Below, one piece after another: positions 1 through 6,910 of a stretch of DNA of 57,339 bases (its first letter is position 1; the number at the start of each line of letters is the position of its first letter). The stretch comes from an uncultured Collinsella sp. Lineage in GTDB: Bacteria; Actinomycetota; Coriobacteriia; Coriobacteriales; Coriobacteriaceae. The position numbers and the translations under genes were made by a program. The stretch is taken from contig CALJCO010000106.1 in assembly GCA_938023905.1 (NCBI GenBank), positions 1 to 57,339 of the forward strand, in the 5' to 3' direction. The notes under the pieces are model-generated. The model was not told where the DNA came from. It searched no databases and saw only the letters and a list, made by a program, of their open reading frames with translations.

Positions 1-2
1 CC

Positions 3-635
3 GACTACCTGCTGGTCGATACGCGCGTACACGATGAGCTGTTGGGCCTCATCAGGGAGGAGATCCGTCGCATGTTTGGCGAGCATCCGCTCGACAACGA
101 GGATTACGGTCATATCGTCAACGCCAAGCATTTTGCGCGCGTGCGCGGACTGATCGATCCCGGTAAGGTCGTGCTTGGAGGCGCCGCGCGCGAGGCTTCT
201 CTCAAGATTGAGCCGACGATTTTGGACGGCGTGGCGCCCGATGATGCCGTGATGCAGGAGGAGATTTTCGGCCCCATCCTGCCGGTGCTGACGTATGAGA
301 GCTTAGACAGGGTCGAGACGTTTATTACCGATCGCCCGACGCCGCTGGCCCTGTATATCTTTAGCCAGGACCGCGCGGTTCAGCAGCGCTTTGTGCGTTA
401 TGTGCCCTTTGGCGGCGGCTGCGTCAACGACACGATTATGCACTTGGCTACGAGCCATATGGGCTTTGGTGGCATGGGCGCGAGCGGTATGGGGCAATAC
501 CATGGACGCGAGAGCTTCGATACGTTTAGCCACAAGAAGAGCATCGTGAACAAGGCAACGTGGTTGGACGTGCCATTCCGCTATGCCCCTTATGCAAGCT
601 GGAAGCACAAGTTCGTGCGCATGTTTGTGCATTAG
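3..635 (+). CDS. Aldehyde dehydrogenase, C-terminal part (cut by window edge)
   Basis: The reading frame is open from base 3, so the gene starts before the window and only about 210 C-terminal residues are seen. They match the class 3-like NAD(P)-dependent aldehyde dehydrogenase family, which oxidises aldehydes to carboxylic acids: the EEIFGPILPV motif, the FGGGCVNDT loop and the GFGGMGASGMGQYHG segment follow in the usual order. The catalytic cysteine and most of the NAD fold lie outside the window. An internal TTG at 42 can be read as a start, but the continuous family match upstream (DYLLVDTRVHDELLG) argues that it is not used. A hairpin terminator follows at 663-692, so this ends its transcript. 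The substrate cannot be told from this fragment. Confidence 0.9.
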   Translation, partial: DYLLVDTRVHDELLGLIREEIRRMFGEHPLDNEDYGHIVNAKHFARVRGLIDPGKVVLGGAAREASLKIEPTILDGVAPDDAVMQEEIFGPILPVLTYESLDRVETFITDRPTPLALYIFSQDRAVQQRFVRYVPFGGGCVNDTIMHLATSHMGFGGMGASGMGQYHGRESFDTFSHKKSIVNKATWLDVPFRYAPYASWKHKFVRMFVH

Positions 636-662
636 AATCAGATGACATAGGGATAAACAAAG

Positions 663-692
663 TGGCCGTCCCCGCGTAAGCGAAGACGGCCA
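663..692 (+). terminator. Rho-independent terminator after aldehyde dehydrogenase
   Basis: An 8-bp perfect stem (TGGCCGTC with GACGGCCA) is followed by TTTC, 27 bases after the stop codon. Confidence 0.6.
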
Positions 693-728
693 TTTCTCAC
701 GATGAAAACGTGTATCGGAGTTGGCAAG

Positions 729-821
729 ACCCGCTGTCACGGGTGCCATCCGTGTTCCTATCTTATCTGCAAGCGTTCCGTTGCGCAAGCGTTGCGGCAA
801 ACGATTGAAAGACACGGACGG
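729..821 (+). other. Possible structured RNA segment or 5' leader
   Basis: Between the terminator and the small gene at 900 there is no good ORF. The segment has a 5-bp hairpin (ACCCG/CGGGT, 729-744), a longer-range stem (746-755 with 812-821, 9 of 10 paired) and an inner palindrome TTGCGCAA. It may be the leader of the downstream gene or a small RNA. No known RNA family was recognised. Confidence 0.2.
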
Positions 822-899
822 GGTGAATTTGTGTCCGCACGAACCCGTAGACTTCTCAACTATGTGGTGGATACTCGCTAATCGGTGATGGAGGCGGTC

Positions 900-1079
900 A
901 TGTTTGATGACGATGACCTGTTCAATCTGGTAGACGATCCGTTTGAGTGGGATTCGCTGCTCGATGACGATGAGTTGGAGCAGGACCGCAAAAAGCAAAA
1001 GGATAAGAACGCCCGGGGTAAAGGTTCGAATAAAAAGGACAAGCGCCGCCGAGGTCTGTTCGGTGGGCTCTTTGGGTAA
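900..1079 (+). CDS. Small charged protein of unknown function
   Basis: This encodes 59 residues in two halves: a very acidic N-terminus (FDDDDLFNLVDDPFEWDSLLDDDELEQ) and a very basic C-terminus rich in Lys and Arg, ending GLFGGLFG. I chose the ATG at 900 because GGAGG lies five bases upstream; the GTG at 885 and the ATG at 888 lack such a site. No signal peptide or membrane segment is present. The opposite charges suggest a nucleic-acid- or protein-binding tail, but that is speculation. It stands alone between a terminator and a phosphoesterase read in the same direction. I do not recognise the family. Confidence 0.6.
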   Translation: MFDDDDLFNLVDDPFEWDSLLDDDELEQDRKKQKDKNARGKGSNKKDKRRRGLFGGLFG

Positions 1080-1145
1080 TTGTCGCATCGCTGCGTCTGT
1101 ATACTAGACAGGTCTTATACGCGTTGCGAAATGAGGACAGAGACG

Positions 1146-1691
1146 ATGATGTGGTTTACCGCCGACCTGCACCTGGGCGATACGAATATCCTGCACGACA
1201 TGGATCGACCGTTTGACTCGGTCGAGGAGATGAACCGCCGTGTCATCGATGCCATCAACGAGTGCGTGGCTGTGGACGACCGCCTTTATGTCCTGGGAGA
1301 CTTTACGTATCGATTGCCCATGGTGGAGGCGGTGCGCCTGCGCGAGCGCATCGAATGTCAGAACGTAACGCTCATCTGCGGTAACCATGACGGCGACTGG
1401 GAAGATCCAGACGCGCCGCACATTTGGGATGAGGTGCGCGATTATCTGGAGGTCGCCCCCGGTTACGCTAAGGGCCATCGCCTGGTAATGAGCCATTACC
1501 CCATGCTCAGCTGGAACGGCAAGGCGCGTGGCGCCATCATGTTGCACGGGCATATCCACAGCAGGGGAGACCGCACCAACGCGCGCAACCGCGATCGCGA
1601 GCGCCCCATCTTTCGCTATGATGTCGGCCTCGATGCCAACGAGTACAAGCCCGTAAGCCGTGACCAAATCCTAGGCTTCTTTGGACTGTAG
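1146..1691 (+). CDS. Calcineurin-like metallophosphoesterase
   Basis: The 181-residue protein has the metallophosphoesterase signature set: DLH near the N-terminus (Asp7, His9), GDF, GNHD, a central SHYP and GHIH near the C-terminus, which together hold two metal ions. It resembles small cytosolic phosphoesterases of the YfcE/phage type; the natural substrate is unknown. I prefer the ATG at 1146 (GAGG nine bases upstream) to a TTG at 1080 or the ATG at 1131, and the protein then begins MMWFTADLHLGD as is usual in the family. A GC-rich hairpin follows the stop codon. Confidence 0.85.
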   Translation: MMWFTADLHLGDTNILHDMDRPFDSVEEMNRRVIDAINECVAVDDRLYVLGDFTYRLPMVEAVRLRERIECQNVTLICGNHDGDWEDPDAPHIWDEVRDYLEVAPGYAKGHRLVMSHYPMLSWNGKARGAIMLHGHIHSRGDRTNARNRDRERPIFRYDVGLDANEYKPVSRDQILGFFGL

Positions 1692-1711
1692 CTGTAAGTG
1701 CAGGTAGAATG

Positions 1712-1747
1712 AACGCGCCGCGCGGATGGTCTGTGCGGCGCGTTTCA
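1712..1747 (+). terminator. Hairpin terminator after the phosphoesterase
   Basis: A 10-bp perfect stem (AACGCGCCGC with GCGGCGCGTT) is followed by a short T run. It ends just before the ribosome binding site of the antiterminator gene. Confidence 0.5.
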
Positions 1748-1764
1748 GTAGGAGCGATGAATCC

Positions 1765-2304
1765 ATGAGGGCTATCCAGCGCATTAACCATAACGCTGCC
1801 ATCTGCGAAGACGGCGCGGGGCGTCAGCTTATCGCGCTGGGTCGTGGTATCGGCTTTGGCGATATGCCGCATGAGGTCGACCTGGATGTCATCACGCGTA
1901 CCTTTTACGGCATTGATTCAAAGTACCTGGCGTTTATCGATGAGGTCGATCCCGAGGTGCTGGAGTTTTCTGCTCAGCTGGCCGATATCGCGACCGGACA
2001 GCTTTCGTACGAATTGAGTCCTAACCTTCCCATTACATTGGCAGACCATATTCAGTTTGCCATTAAGCGTGCCCGCGAACACATGGTGGTGTCGTTGCCG
2101 CTTGAGCGCGATCTTGAGCAGCTGCATCCCATCGAATACCGCTTGGGCGAGCTGACTGTTCGCGGTATCCAGAAGAGCTTTCATGTGCGCATGCCCCGAA
2201 GCGAGGCCGCGGGCATTGCCATGTCGATTGTCAACGCATCGGAGGAGCTCGTCTATCTGATCATGCATGTGAATCGCGTGGCTTCTGTCCACTCGGATAA
2301 ATAG
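1765..2304 (+). CDS. BglG/LicT-family transcription antiterminator, single PRD
   Basis: The 179-residue protein starts with a CAT RNA-binding domain (residues 1 to about 55: MRAIQRINHNAAIC, then GRGIGFG) followed by one PTS-regulation domain with the two histidines expected of PRD1 (LADHIQFAIKR and LIMHVNRV). Full-length LicT/BglG proteins are about 280 residues with two PRDs, so PRD2 is absent; the reading frame ends cleanly and is not obviously broken. By family knowledge it binds a RAT hairpin in nascent mRNA and stops termination when PTS phosphorylation allows. A matching RAT and terminator lie downstream at 2417-2506, in front of the PTS gene. A three-codon ORF (ATG at 1757) ends on the real start codon. 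Confidence 0.85.
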   Translation: MRAIQRINHNAAICEDGAGRQLIALGRGIGFGDMPHEVDLDVITRTFYGIDSKYLAFIDEVDPEVLEFSAQLADIATGQLSYELSPNLPITLADHIQFAIKRAREHMVVSLPLERDLEQLHPIEYRLGELTVRGIQKSFHVRMPRSEAAGIAMSIVNASEELVYLIMHVNRVASVHSDK

Positions 2305-2416
2305 GCTCTCTGGTATTTCCTTTCCGTCATGGCGACCGTTCGCGGGTCGTTTGCTACCGTTCGTCGGTAATCTGAGCCGCAACGAACGCATCTGCCGCAT
2401 ATACTCGCCGTGTGTT

Positions 2417-2453
2417 GGGTGTTACTCACGGCGCAGCTCCGAGAGGCACTACC
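2417..2453 (+). promoter_or_regulatory. RAT (ribonucleic antiterminator) site
   Basis: The segment starts GGGTGTTACTC and ends GAGGCACTACC. This matches the known LicT/BglG RAT pattern (GG..TTGTTACTG ... CAGGCAAAACC), including the outer GGT/ACC pair. It overlaps the 5' arm of a terminator, as in classical RAT sites, and lies between the antiterminator gene and the PTS gene. Confidence 0.65.
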
Positions 2454-2506
2454 GATTCTGCCGAGGCCATAATTGGGTCTCTGTCGGTTGTGCGCGGGGC
2501 TTTTTC
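2451..2506 (+). terminator. Conditional terminator in the PTS leader
   Basis: ACCGA (2451-2455) pairs with TCGGT (2484-2488) and GAGGCC with GGTCTC inside it. A TTTTT run follows at 2501-2505. The 5' arm begins in the last bases of the RAT, so the two folds exclude each other. Confidence 0.5.
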
Positions 2507-2643
2507 ATGTCGATCCACCCGGGAATCACATGCAAATCAATCTCTTGCCAACTGATGTCGCGCGCTGCGCAGGCGCGAGCGGAATTGTGCGTCTTGGTGC
2601 CGTGAAGTCCCACGGCCTTTAGTTGGAAGAGAAGGGATTCGAC

Positions 2644-4092
2644 ATGGCTGTCGATAACAAGAAGATTGCCGAGGACGTGCTTGCTGCCGTCGGCGGCGCC
2701 TCCAATGTGACGAACGCGACGCACTGCATGACCCGCCTGCGTCTGAACCTCAAGGATCAGTCCATTCCCAATGACGATGAAGTAAAGAAGATCAAGGGCG
2801 TGCTGGGTGCACAGTGGTCTGGCGGCCAGTATCAGGTCATCATTGGCCAGAACGTGCCGAAGGTCTATGACGCCGCCATTGCGCTGGGCGTCAAGGGCAA
2901 AGGCTCCATTGACGAGAACCTCGATGACGGCATCAAGGAGCCACTGACGGTCAAGACTGCGGGCAAGAAGGCCCTTAACTACCTGTCCAAGACAATGTGC
3001 ATGACGATCCCCATTATCATGGGCGCCGCCATGTTCCGCACACTTGCCGTACTTTGCGGCGACGGCATGCTCGGTATCTGGTCTGCTGATTCCGACATCT
3101 ACAACTTCTTCTACAACTGGATTTACAACGCAGGTTATTATTTCCTCCCTGTTTATCTGGGTTGGGCTGCCGCAAAGCAGCTCGGCTGCAGCCAGCCGCT
3201 CGGCATGATGCTCGGCGGCGTGCTCATTGCCCCTGAGTTCATGACGCTGGTCAACGCTGCGGCGGATTCGGGTGCTACGACCACGATGGTTTACGGCGCG
3301 CTCCCGGCTCAGCTGAACAACTATTCTGCGACCGTGCTCCCCATGCTGCTGTCTATGCCGGTGCTGATGGTCGTCGAGAAGTTCATGAAGAAGATCATCC
3401 CCGACATGCTCTCCACGGTGTTTGTGCCCGTGTGCACCATGGCTGTGATGACCCCCGTTTCCCTGTGCGCCCTAGCTCCGATTGGTTCCATTCTGGGCGA
3501 CCTGGTCGGCAACTTTATGTTCGGCCTCGGAAACGCTGGCGGCATCGTCACGATCCTCTCCCTCGTCGCCATTGCTGCGCTTTGGGAGTTCCTGGTTATG
3601 ACCGGTATGCACCAGGTTCTGATTGCCCTCGGCATTGTGCAGGTGCTCACCTCAGGGTCTGACTCCTGCGTTATGGTCGCGGGTGCTATCGCTCAGTTCG
3701 CCACGTGGGGCATGGCCTTCGGTGCCTTCCTGCGCCTTAAGGAGGTCGACGAAAAGGGCGCTATGCTTGGTTTCTCGCTCTCCGGCATTGTCGGTGGCGT
3801 GACGGAGCCCGCGCTGTATGGCTGCGGCTTTAAGTATACTCGCTGCCTGGGTGCCATGGTCGCGGGCGGCGCTATCGGCGGCCTGATCGCGGCTCTCACT
3901 AATGTGACCACGTATGTTTTGGGCGCAACTAATATCCTTGGTATTACAGGTTATGTTGCAGGCGGAACTGCTAATCTCGTATGGGGCTGCGTTGCATCGG
4001 GCACTGCATTTGTTGCCGCCGCTGCCATCGCCTACTTCTTTGGCTTTACCAAGGAGCAGCTCGACGAAGACGCTGCTGCCGCCAAAGCCTAA
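2644..4092 (+). CDS. PTS transporter, EIIBC component (glucose/beta-glucoside family)
   Basis: The 482-residue membrane protein imports and phosphorylates a sugar. An EIIB domain covers residues 1 to about 85, with the phosphocysteine Cys28 in THCMTRLRL. A hydrophobic EIIC domain follows with several membrane segments and the GVTEPALYG signature near residue 385. No EIIA domain follows EIIC, so an EIIA must act in trans. I chose the ATG at 2644 because AGAAGGGA lies upstream; the longer TTG form is unlikely. The RAT leader suggests that transcription depends on the upstream antiterminator. The deacetylase gene just downstream hints at an N-acetylated or chito-sugar as substrate, but the sugar cannot be read from the sequence. 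Confidence 0.9.
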   Translation: MAVDNKKIAEDVLAAVGGASNVTNATHCMTRLRLNLKDQSIPNDDEVKKIKGVLGAQWSGGQYQVIIGQNVPKVYDAAIALGVKGKGSIDENLDDGIKEPLTVKTAGKKALNYLSKTMCMTIPIIMGAAMFRTLAVLCGDGMLGIWSADSDIYNFFYNWIYNAGYYFLPVYLGWAAAKQLGCSQPLGMMLGGVLIAPEFMTLVNAAADSGATTTMVYGALPAQLNNYSATVLPMLLSMPVLMVVEKFMKKIIPDMLSTVFVPVCTMAVMTPVSLCALAPIGSILGDLVGNFMFGLGNAGGIVTILSLVAIAALWEFLVMTGMHQVLIALGIVQVLTSGSDSCVMVAGAIAQFATWGMAFGAFLRLKEVDEKGAMLGFSLSGIVGGVTEPALYGCGFKYTRCLGAMVAGGAIGGLIAALTNVTTYVLGATNILGITGYVAGGTANLVWGCVASGTAFVAAAAIAYFFGFTKEQLDEDAAAAKA

Positions 4093-4169
4093 AGCATCCG
4101 TTCGGTAGGACAATTATCTGGGGCACTTGGCTGCGCTTCAAGTGTCCCTTTCCGTAGATGGGGGTCAAT

Positions 4170-4934
4170 ATGAAGCAATTGCTCATTCGTGCCGACGATA
4201 TCGGTTATTCGTATGCCGTTAACCTGGGGATTGCCCGCAGTATCAATGAGGGCCTGGTGCGCTCGGCGGGACTTATGCCCAATATGCCCGAGGCCGAGCG
4301 TGGCTGGTCGCTCGTGGCGGATGTCGGCATTGCGGTGGGTCAGCACACCAACGTGTGCCTGGGCAAGCCGTGTGCCGACCCGGCGCTCATTCCGAGCATG
4401 CTCAACGAGAACGGCGAGTTCCATAGCAGCCGTACCTTCCGCGATCATTTTAAGCGCGGCGAGGAGTTGATAGACTTCGACGAGGCCTGCATCGAGATCC
4501 GCGCGCAGCATGACCGCTTTGTCGAGATCGTGGGCCGCGAGCCCGATTACTTTGAGGCCCATGCCGTCATGAGCAAAAACCTTAACCGAGCGATCTCGGC
4601 GGTTGCTCAGGAGCTGGGCCTTAAGGAGCAAAAGGCGAGCTTCGACCCCGCGGCTGTGGTGCATTGCGGAGATACTGATCTGCGCATGGTGATGCGCTCG
4701 ATGGAGCCGGGCTACGAGCCCAAAGAGGCAATCATGCAGACGGTTCGCGAGATGGTGGACGGCGAGACGGTCGTCTTTGTGTGCCATCCGGGCTATCTCG
4801 ATCGTTTTATCCTGGAGAACAGCTCGCTCACGACCGACCGCACCAAGGAAGTCGATGCGCTGATCGACCCCGAGCTTCGCACTTGGCTTGAGTCTCAACC
4901 TGATCTTCGCCTGATCGACTACCGCGACCTGTAA
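4170..4934 (+). CDS. ChbG/YdjC-family carbohydrate deacetylase
   Basis: The 254-residue protein has the family start MKQLLIRADDIGYS (the Asp pair binds metal), then GQHTN and FEAHAVMSKN with metal-binding histidines, and a late FVCHPGYLD motif. Known members remove an acetyl group from chitooligosaccharides or related phosphorylated sugars in the cytosol. I chose the ATG at 4170 (GGGGG five bases upstream) over the ATG at 4158. It lies 77 bases after the PTS gene and in the same direction, so it probably acts on the imported sugar phosphate. Terminators follow at 4945-5015. Confidence 0.85.
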   Translation: MKQLLIRADDIGYSYAVNLGIARSINEGLVRSAGLMPNMPEAERGWSLVADVGIAVGQHTNVCLGKPCADPALIPSMLNENGEFHSSRTFRDHFKRGEELIDFDEACIEIRAQHDRFVEIVGREPDYFEAHAVMSKNLNRAISAVAQELGLKEQKASFDPAAVVHCGDTDLRMVMRSMEPGYEPKEAIMQTVREMVDGETVVFVCHPGYLDRFILENSSLTTDRTKEVDALIDPELRTWLESQPDLRLIDYRDL

Positions 4935-4944
4935 GGACCCAAGT

Positions 4945-4975
4945 CACCACAAAGGGGACAGTCGCCTTTGTGGTG
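4945..4975. terminator. Hairpin with GGGGACAG at its apex
   Basis: An 11-bp perfect stem (CACCACAAAGG with CCTTTGTGGTG) encloses GGACAGTCG. It has no T run of its own but lies just before a true terminator. Other hairpins with a GGGACAG core occur at 19045-19081 and 50690-50762. Confidence 0.5.
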
Positions 4976-4981
4976 GTTCTG

Positions 4982-5015
4982 GCGCCGTTGCCATTATGGC
5001 GGCGGCGTCTTTTTT
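4982..5015 (+). terminator. Rho-independent terminator after the PTS/deacetylase operon
   Basis: GCGCCGTTGCC pairs with GGCGGCGGCGT around an ATTAT loop. CTTTTTT follows. Confidence 0.7.
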
Positions 5016-5073
5016 GTCCGTGCGGCGCGGTAGAGTGTAGGCGGTTGAAATTTGCGTCCATCGAGGAGCTGCC

Positions 5074-6831
5074 ATGAACGAGATCAAGTGCCCGCATTGC
5101 GGCGAAGTGTTTAAGGGCGATGCGTCCGGCTATGCAGATATCGTCAAACAGGTGCGCGATGCCGAGTTCTCGCGCGATCTTGATGAGCGTGTGAAGGCGG
5201 TCCAGCGCGAGGGCGAGCAGGCGCTGGAGCTTGAGCGTTCGCGTTCGACGGCTGCCTTGCAAAAGGCAGAGTCTCAGCGCGACGCTGAGCTCGTAGAGCA
5301 GAAGAACGCTGCGGCTCAACAGCTGGCGCAAGAAGTCGCCAAGCGCGATGCCGAGCTTGCCGAGCTGCGCGCCAAGCTCGAAGGCGCTACTGCAGAGCGC
5401 GAGAGTGCAAGCCAGCGCGCGGCGGTTGAGGCCCGCGCCGATGCTCAAAAGGAGAATGCCGAACTGCAGCGCGAGATCGACAACCTGCGTGCGCAGTTGG
5501 GGCGCAAAGATGATGAAGCCAAGCTTGCCGAGGCAGCGGCACGCAATGCTGCTCAAAACGACCTGTCCGCACGTGATGCCCAGATTGCCGAGCTGCAAGC
5601 CAGGCTCGCCGCGGCGGACAAGGCCCAGGAGATGGCGCTTGCTGCTGCTGCGGCCGAATCGCAGCGTGAGCTCGAGGCCGCTCGCAGCGAGGCCGAACGT
5701 ACGCTTGCTGACTATCGCGCGAAGGTTCAGGAGAAGTTTTCCGTCGCAAAGGCTCAGTCCGAGCAGGAGGCCGAGGGTCTGCGTGCTCAGCTGCGCGAAC
5801 AGGAACTGACGGCCAAGATGAACCTATCGGAGGCGGTCGCCGCGGCGGAGCGTGAGCGTGACGAGGCCCGCGCCAAGCTCACGAGTGAGCTGGCGGTGCG
5901 CGATTCACGCGAGGAGCAGGCCAAGGCGGCACACGAGCTCGAACTTGCGCAGACCAAGCGCGCGAACGAGGAACTGATTCGCTACAAGGATGAAGAGATT
6001 GAGCGCCTTAAGGACATGAAGGTCCGCCTGTCCACCAAGATGGTGGGCGAGTCGCTCGAGCAGCACTGCGAGACCGAGTTTAATCGTCTGCGCATGACGG
6101 CGTTTCCCAACGCGTACTTCGAGAAAGATAACGATGCGTCCGAGGGCACCAAGGGCGACTTTATCTTCCGCGAGTGCGACGCGAGCGGCAACGAGATCAT
6201 TTCGATCATGTTCGAGATGAAAAACGAGAACGACGAGACCGCGACCAAACACAAGAACGAGGATTTCTTTAAGAAACTCGATCACGATCGCCGCCAGAAA
6301 GGCTGCGAGTATGCGGTGCTCTGCACCCTGCTGGAGCCCGAGAGTGACCTCTATAACGCGGGTATCGTCGACGTGAGTTACCGCTATGAGAAGATGTACG
6401 TGATCCGCCCGCAGTTCTTCATCCCCATGATTACGCTCCTTCGCAACGCCGCTATGGGTTCGCTTCGCTATAAGCAGGAACTGGCGGAGTACAAACAGCA
6501 GAATATCGATGTCACGAACTTCGAAGCCAAGATGGAGAAGTTCAAGGATGGCTTCTCGCGCAACTACAACCTGGCGAGCAAGCAATTCGAGTCGGCAATC
6601 AAGGAGATCGATGCCGCCATTAAGCAGCTCGAGAAGACCAAGGACGACTTGCGCCGCAGCACCGAGAACCTACGCTTGGCCCACAACAAGGCCGATGAGC
6701 TTACCATTCGCAAGCTCACATGGGGCAACAAGACCATGAAGGCAGCGTTTGACGAGGCGCGCGAGGCTGCGCCAGAGACAAACGAGGAGCCAGCCGAGGC
6801 GGATTCGTATGAGGTCGAGGATGCCGAGTAA
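5074..6831 (+). CDS. DUF2130 coiled-coil protein with nuclease-like C-terminal domain
   Basis: The 585-residue protein begins with a short zinc-ribbon-like CPHC motif (residues 5-8). A very long Ala/Glu/Arg-rich coiled coil follows (about 20-320), then the DUF2130 domain (about 325-500). That domain carries GDFIF, an FEMKNEN segment and EYAVLCTLLEPES, a pattern that recalls PD-(D/E)XK nuclease folds, and a second coiled coil ends the protein. The function of DUF2130 proteins is not established; a structural or DNA-linked role is inference. The ATG at 5074 has GAGGAG upstream. It is convergent with the helicase gene at 6911, and a strong hairpin separates them. Confidence 0.85.
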   Translation: MNEIKCPHCGEVFKGDASGYADIVKQVRDAEFSRDLDERVKAVQREGEQALELERSRSTAALQKAESQRDAELVEQKNAAAQQLAQEVAKRDAELAELRAKLEGATAERESASQRAAVEARADAQKENAELQREIDNLRAQLGRKDDEAKLAEAAARNAAQNDLSARDAQIAELQARLAAADKAQEMALAAAAAESQRELEAARSEAERTLADYRAKVQEKFSVAKAQSEQEAEGLRAQLREQELTAKMNLSEAVAAAERERDEARAKLTSELAVRDSREEQAKAAHELELAQTKRANEELIRYKDEEIERLKDMKVRLSTKMVGESLEQHCETEFNRLRMTAFPNAYFEKDNDASEGTKGDFIFRECDASGNEIISIMFEMKNENDETATKHKNEDFFKKLDHDRRQKGCEYAVLCTLLEPESDLYNAGIVDVSYRYEKMYVIRPQFFIPMITLLRNAAMGSLRYKQELAEYKQQNIDVTNFEAKMEKFKDGFSRNYNLASKQFESAIKEIDAAIKQLEKTKDDLRRSTENLRLAHNKADELTIRKLTWGNKTMKAAFDEAREAAPETNEEPAEADSYEVEDAE

Positions 6832-6850
6832 GGCATAGCGGATAGTGAAA

Positions 6851-6893
6851 AAGCGGGGCTGCTGGCGATGTTGCCAACAGCCCCGCTTCGTTT
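6851..6893. terminator. Bidirectional terminator between convergent genes
   Basis: An 11-bp perfect GC-rich stem (AAGCGGGGCTG with CAGCCCCGCTT). AAAAA lies on one side and CGTTTCG on the other, so it can serve both the DUF2130 gene and the helicase gene. Confidence 0.7.
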
Positions 6894-6910
6894 CGTCCCA
6901 ATATGCTTGG

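Noticed and set aside
303..1088. 261-codon minus-strand frame over the aldehyde dehydrogenase end and small gene
   Set aside because: Crosses the terminator at 663-692 and has no domain.
4158..4169. Upstream ATG as start of the ChbG-like gene
   Set aside because: GGGGG lies between the two ATGs at the right distance for the second, and the family begins at the second.
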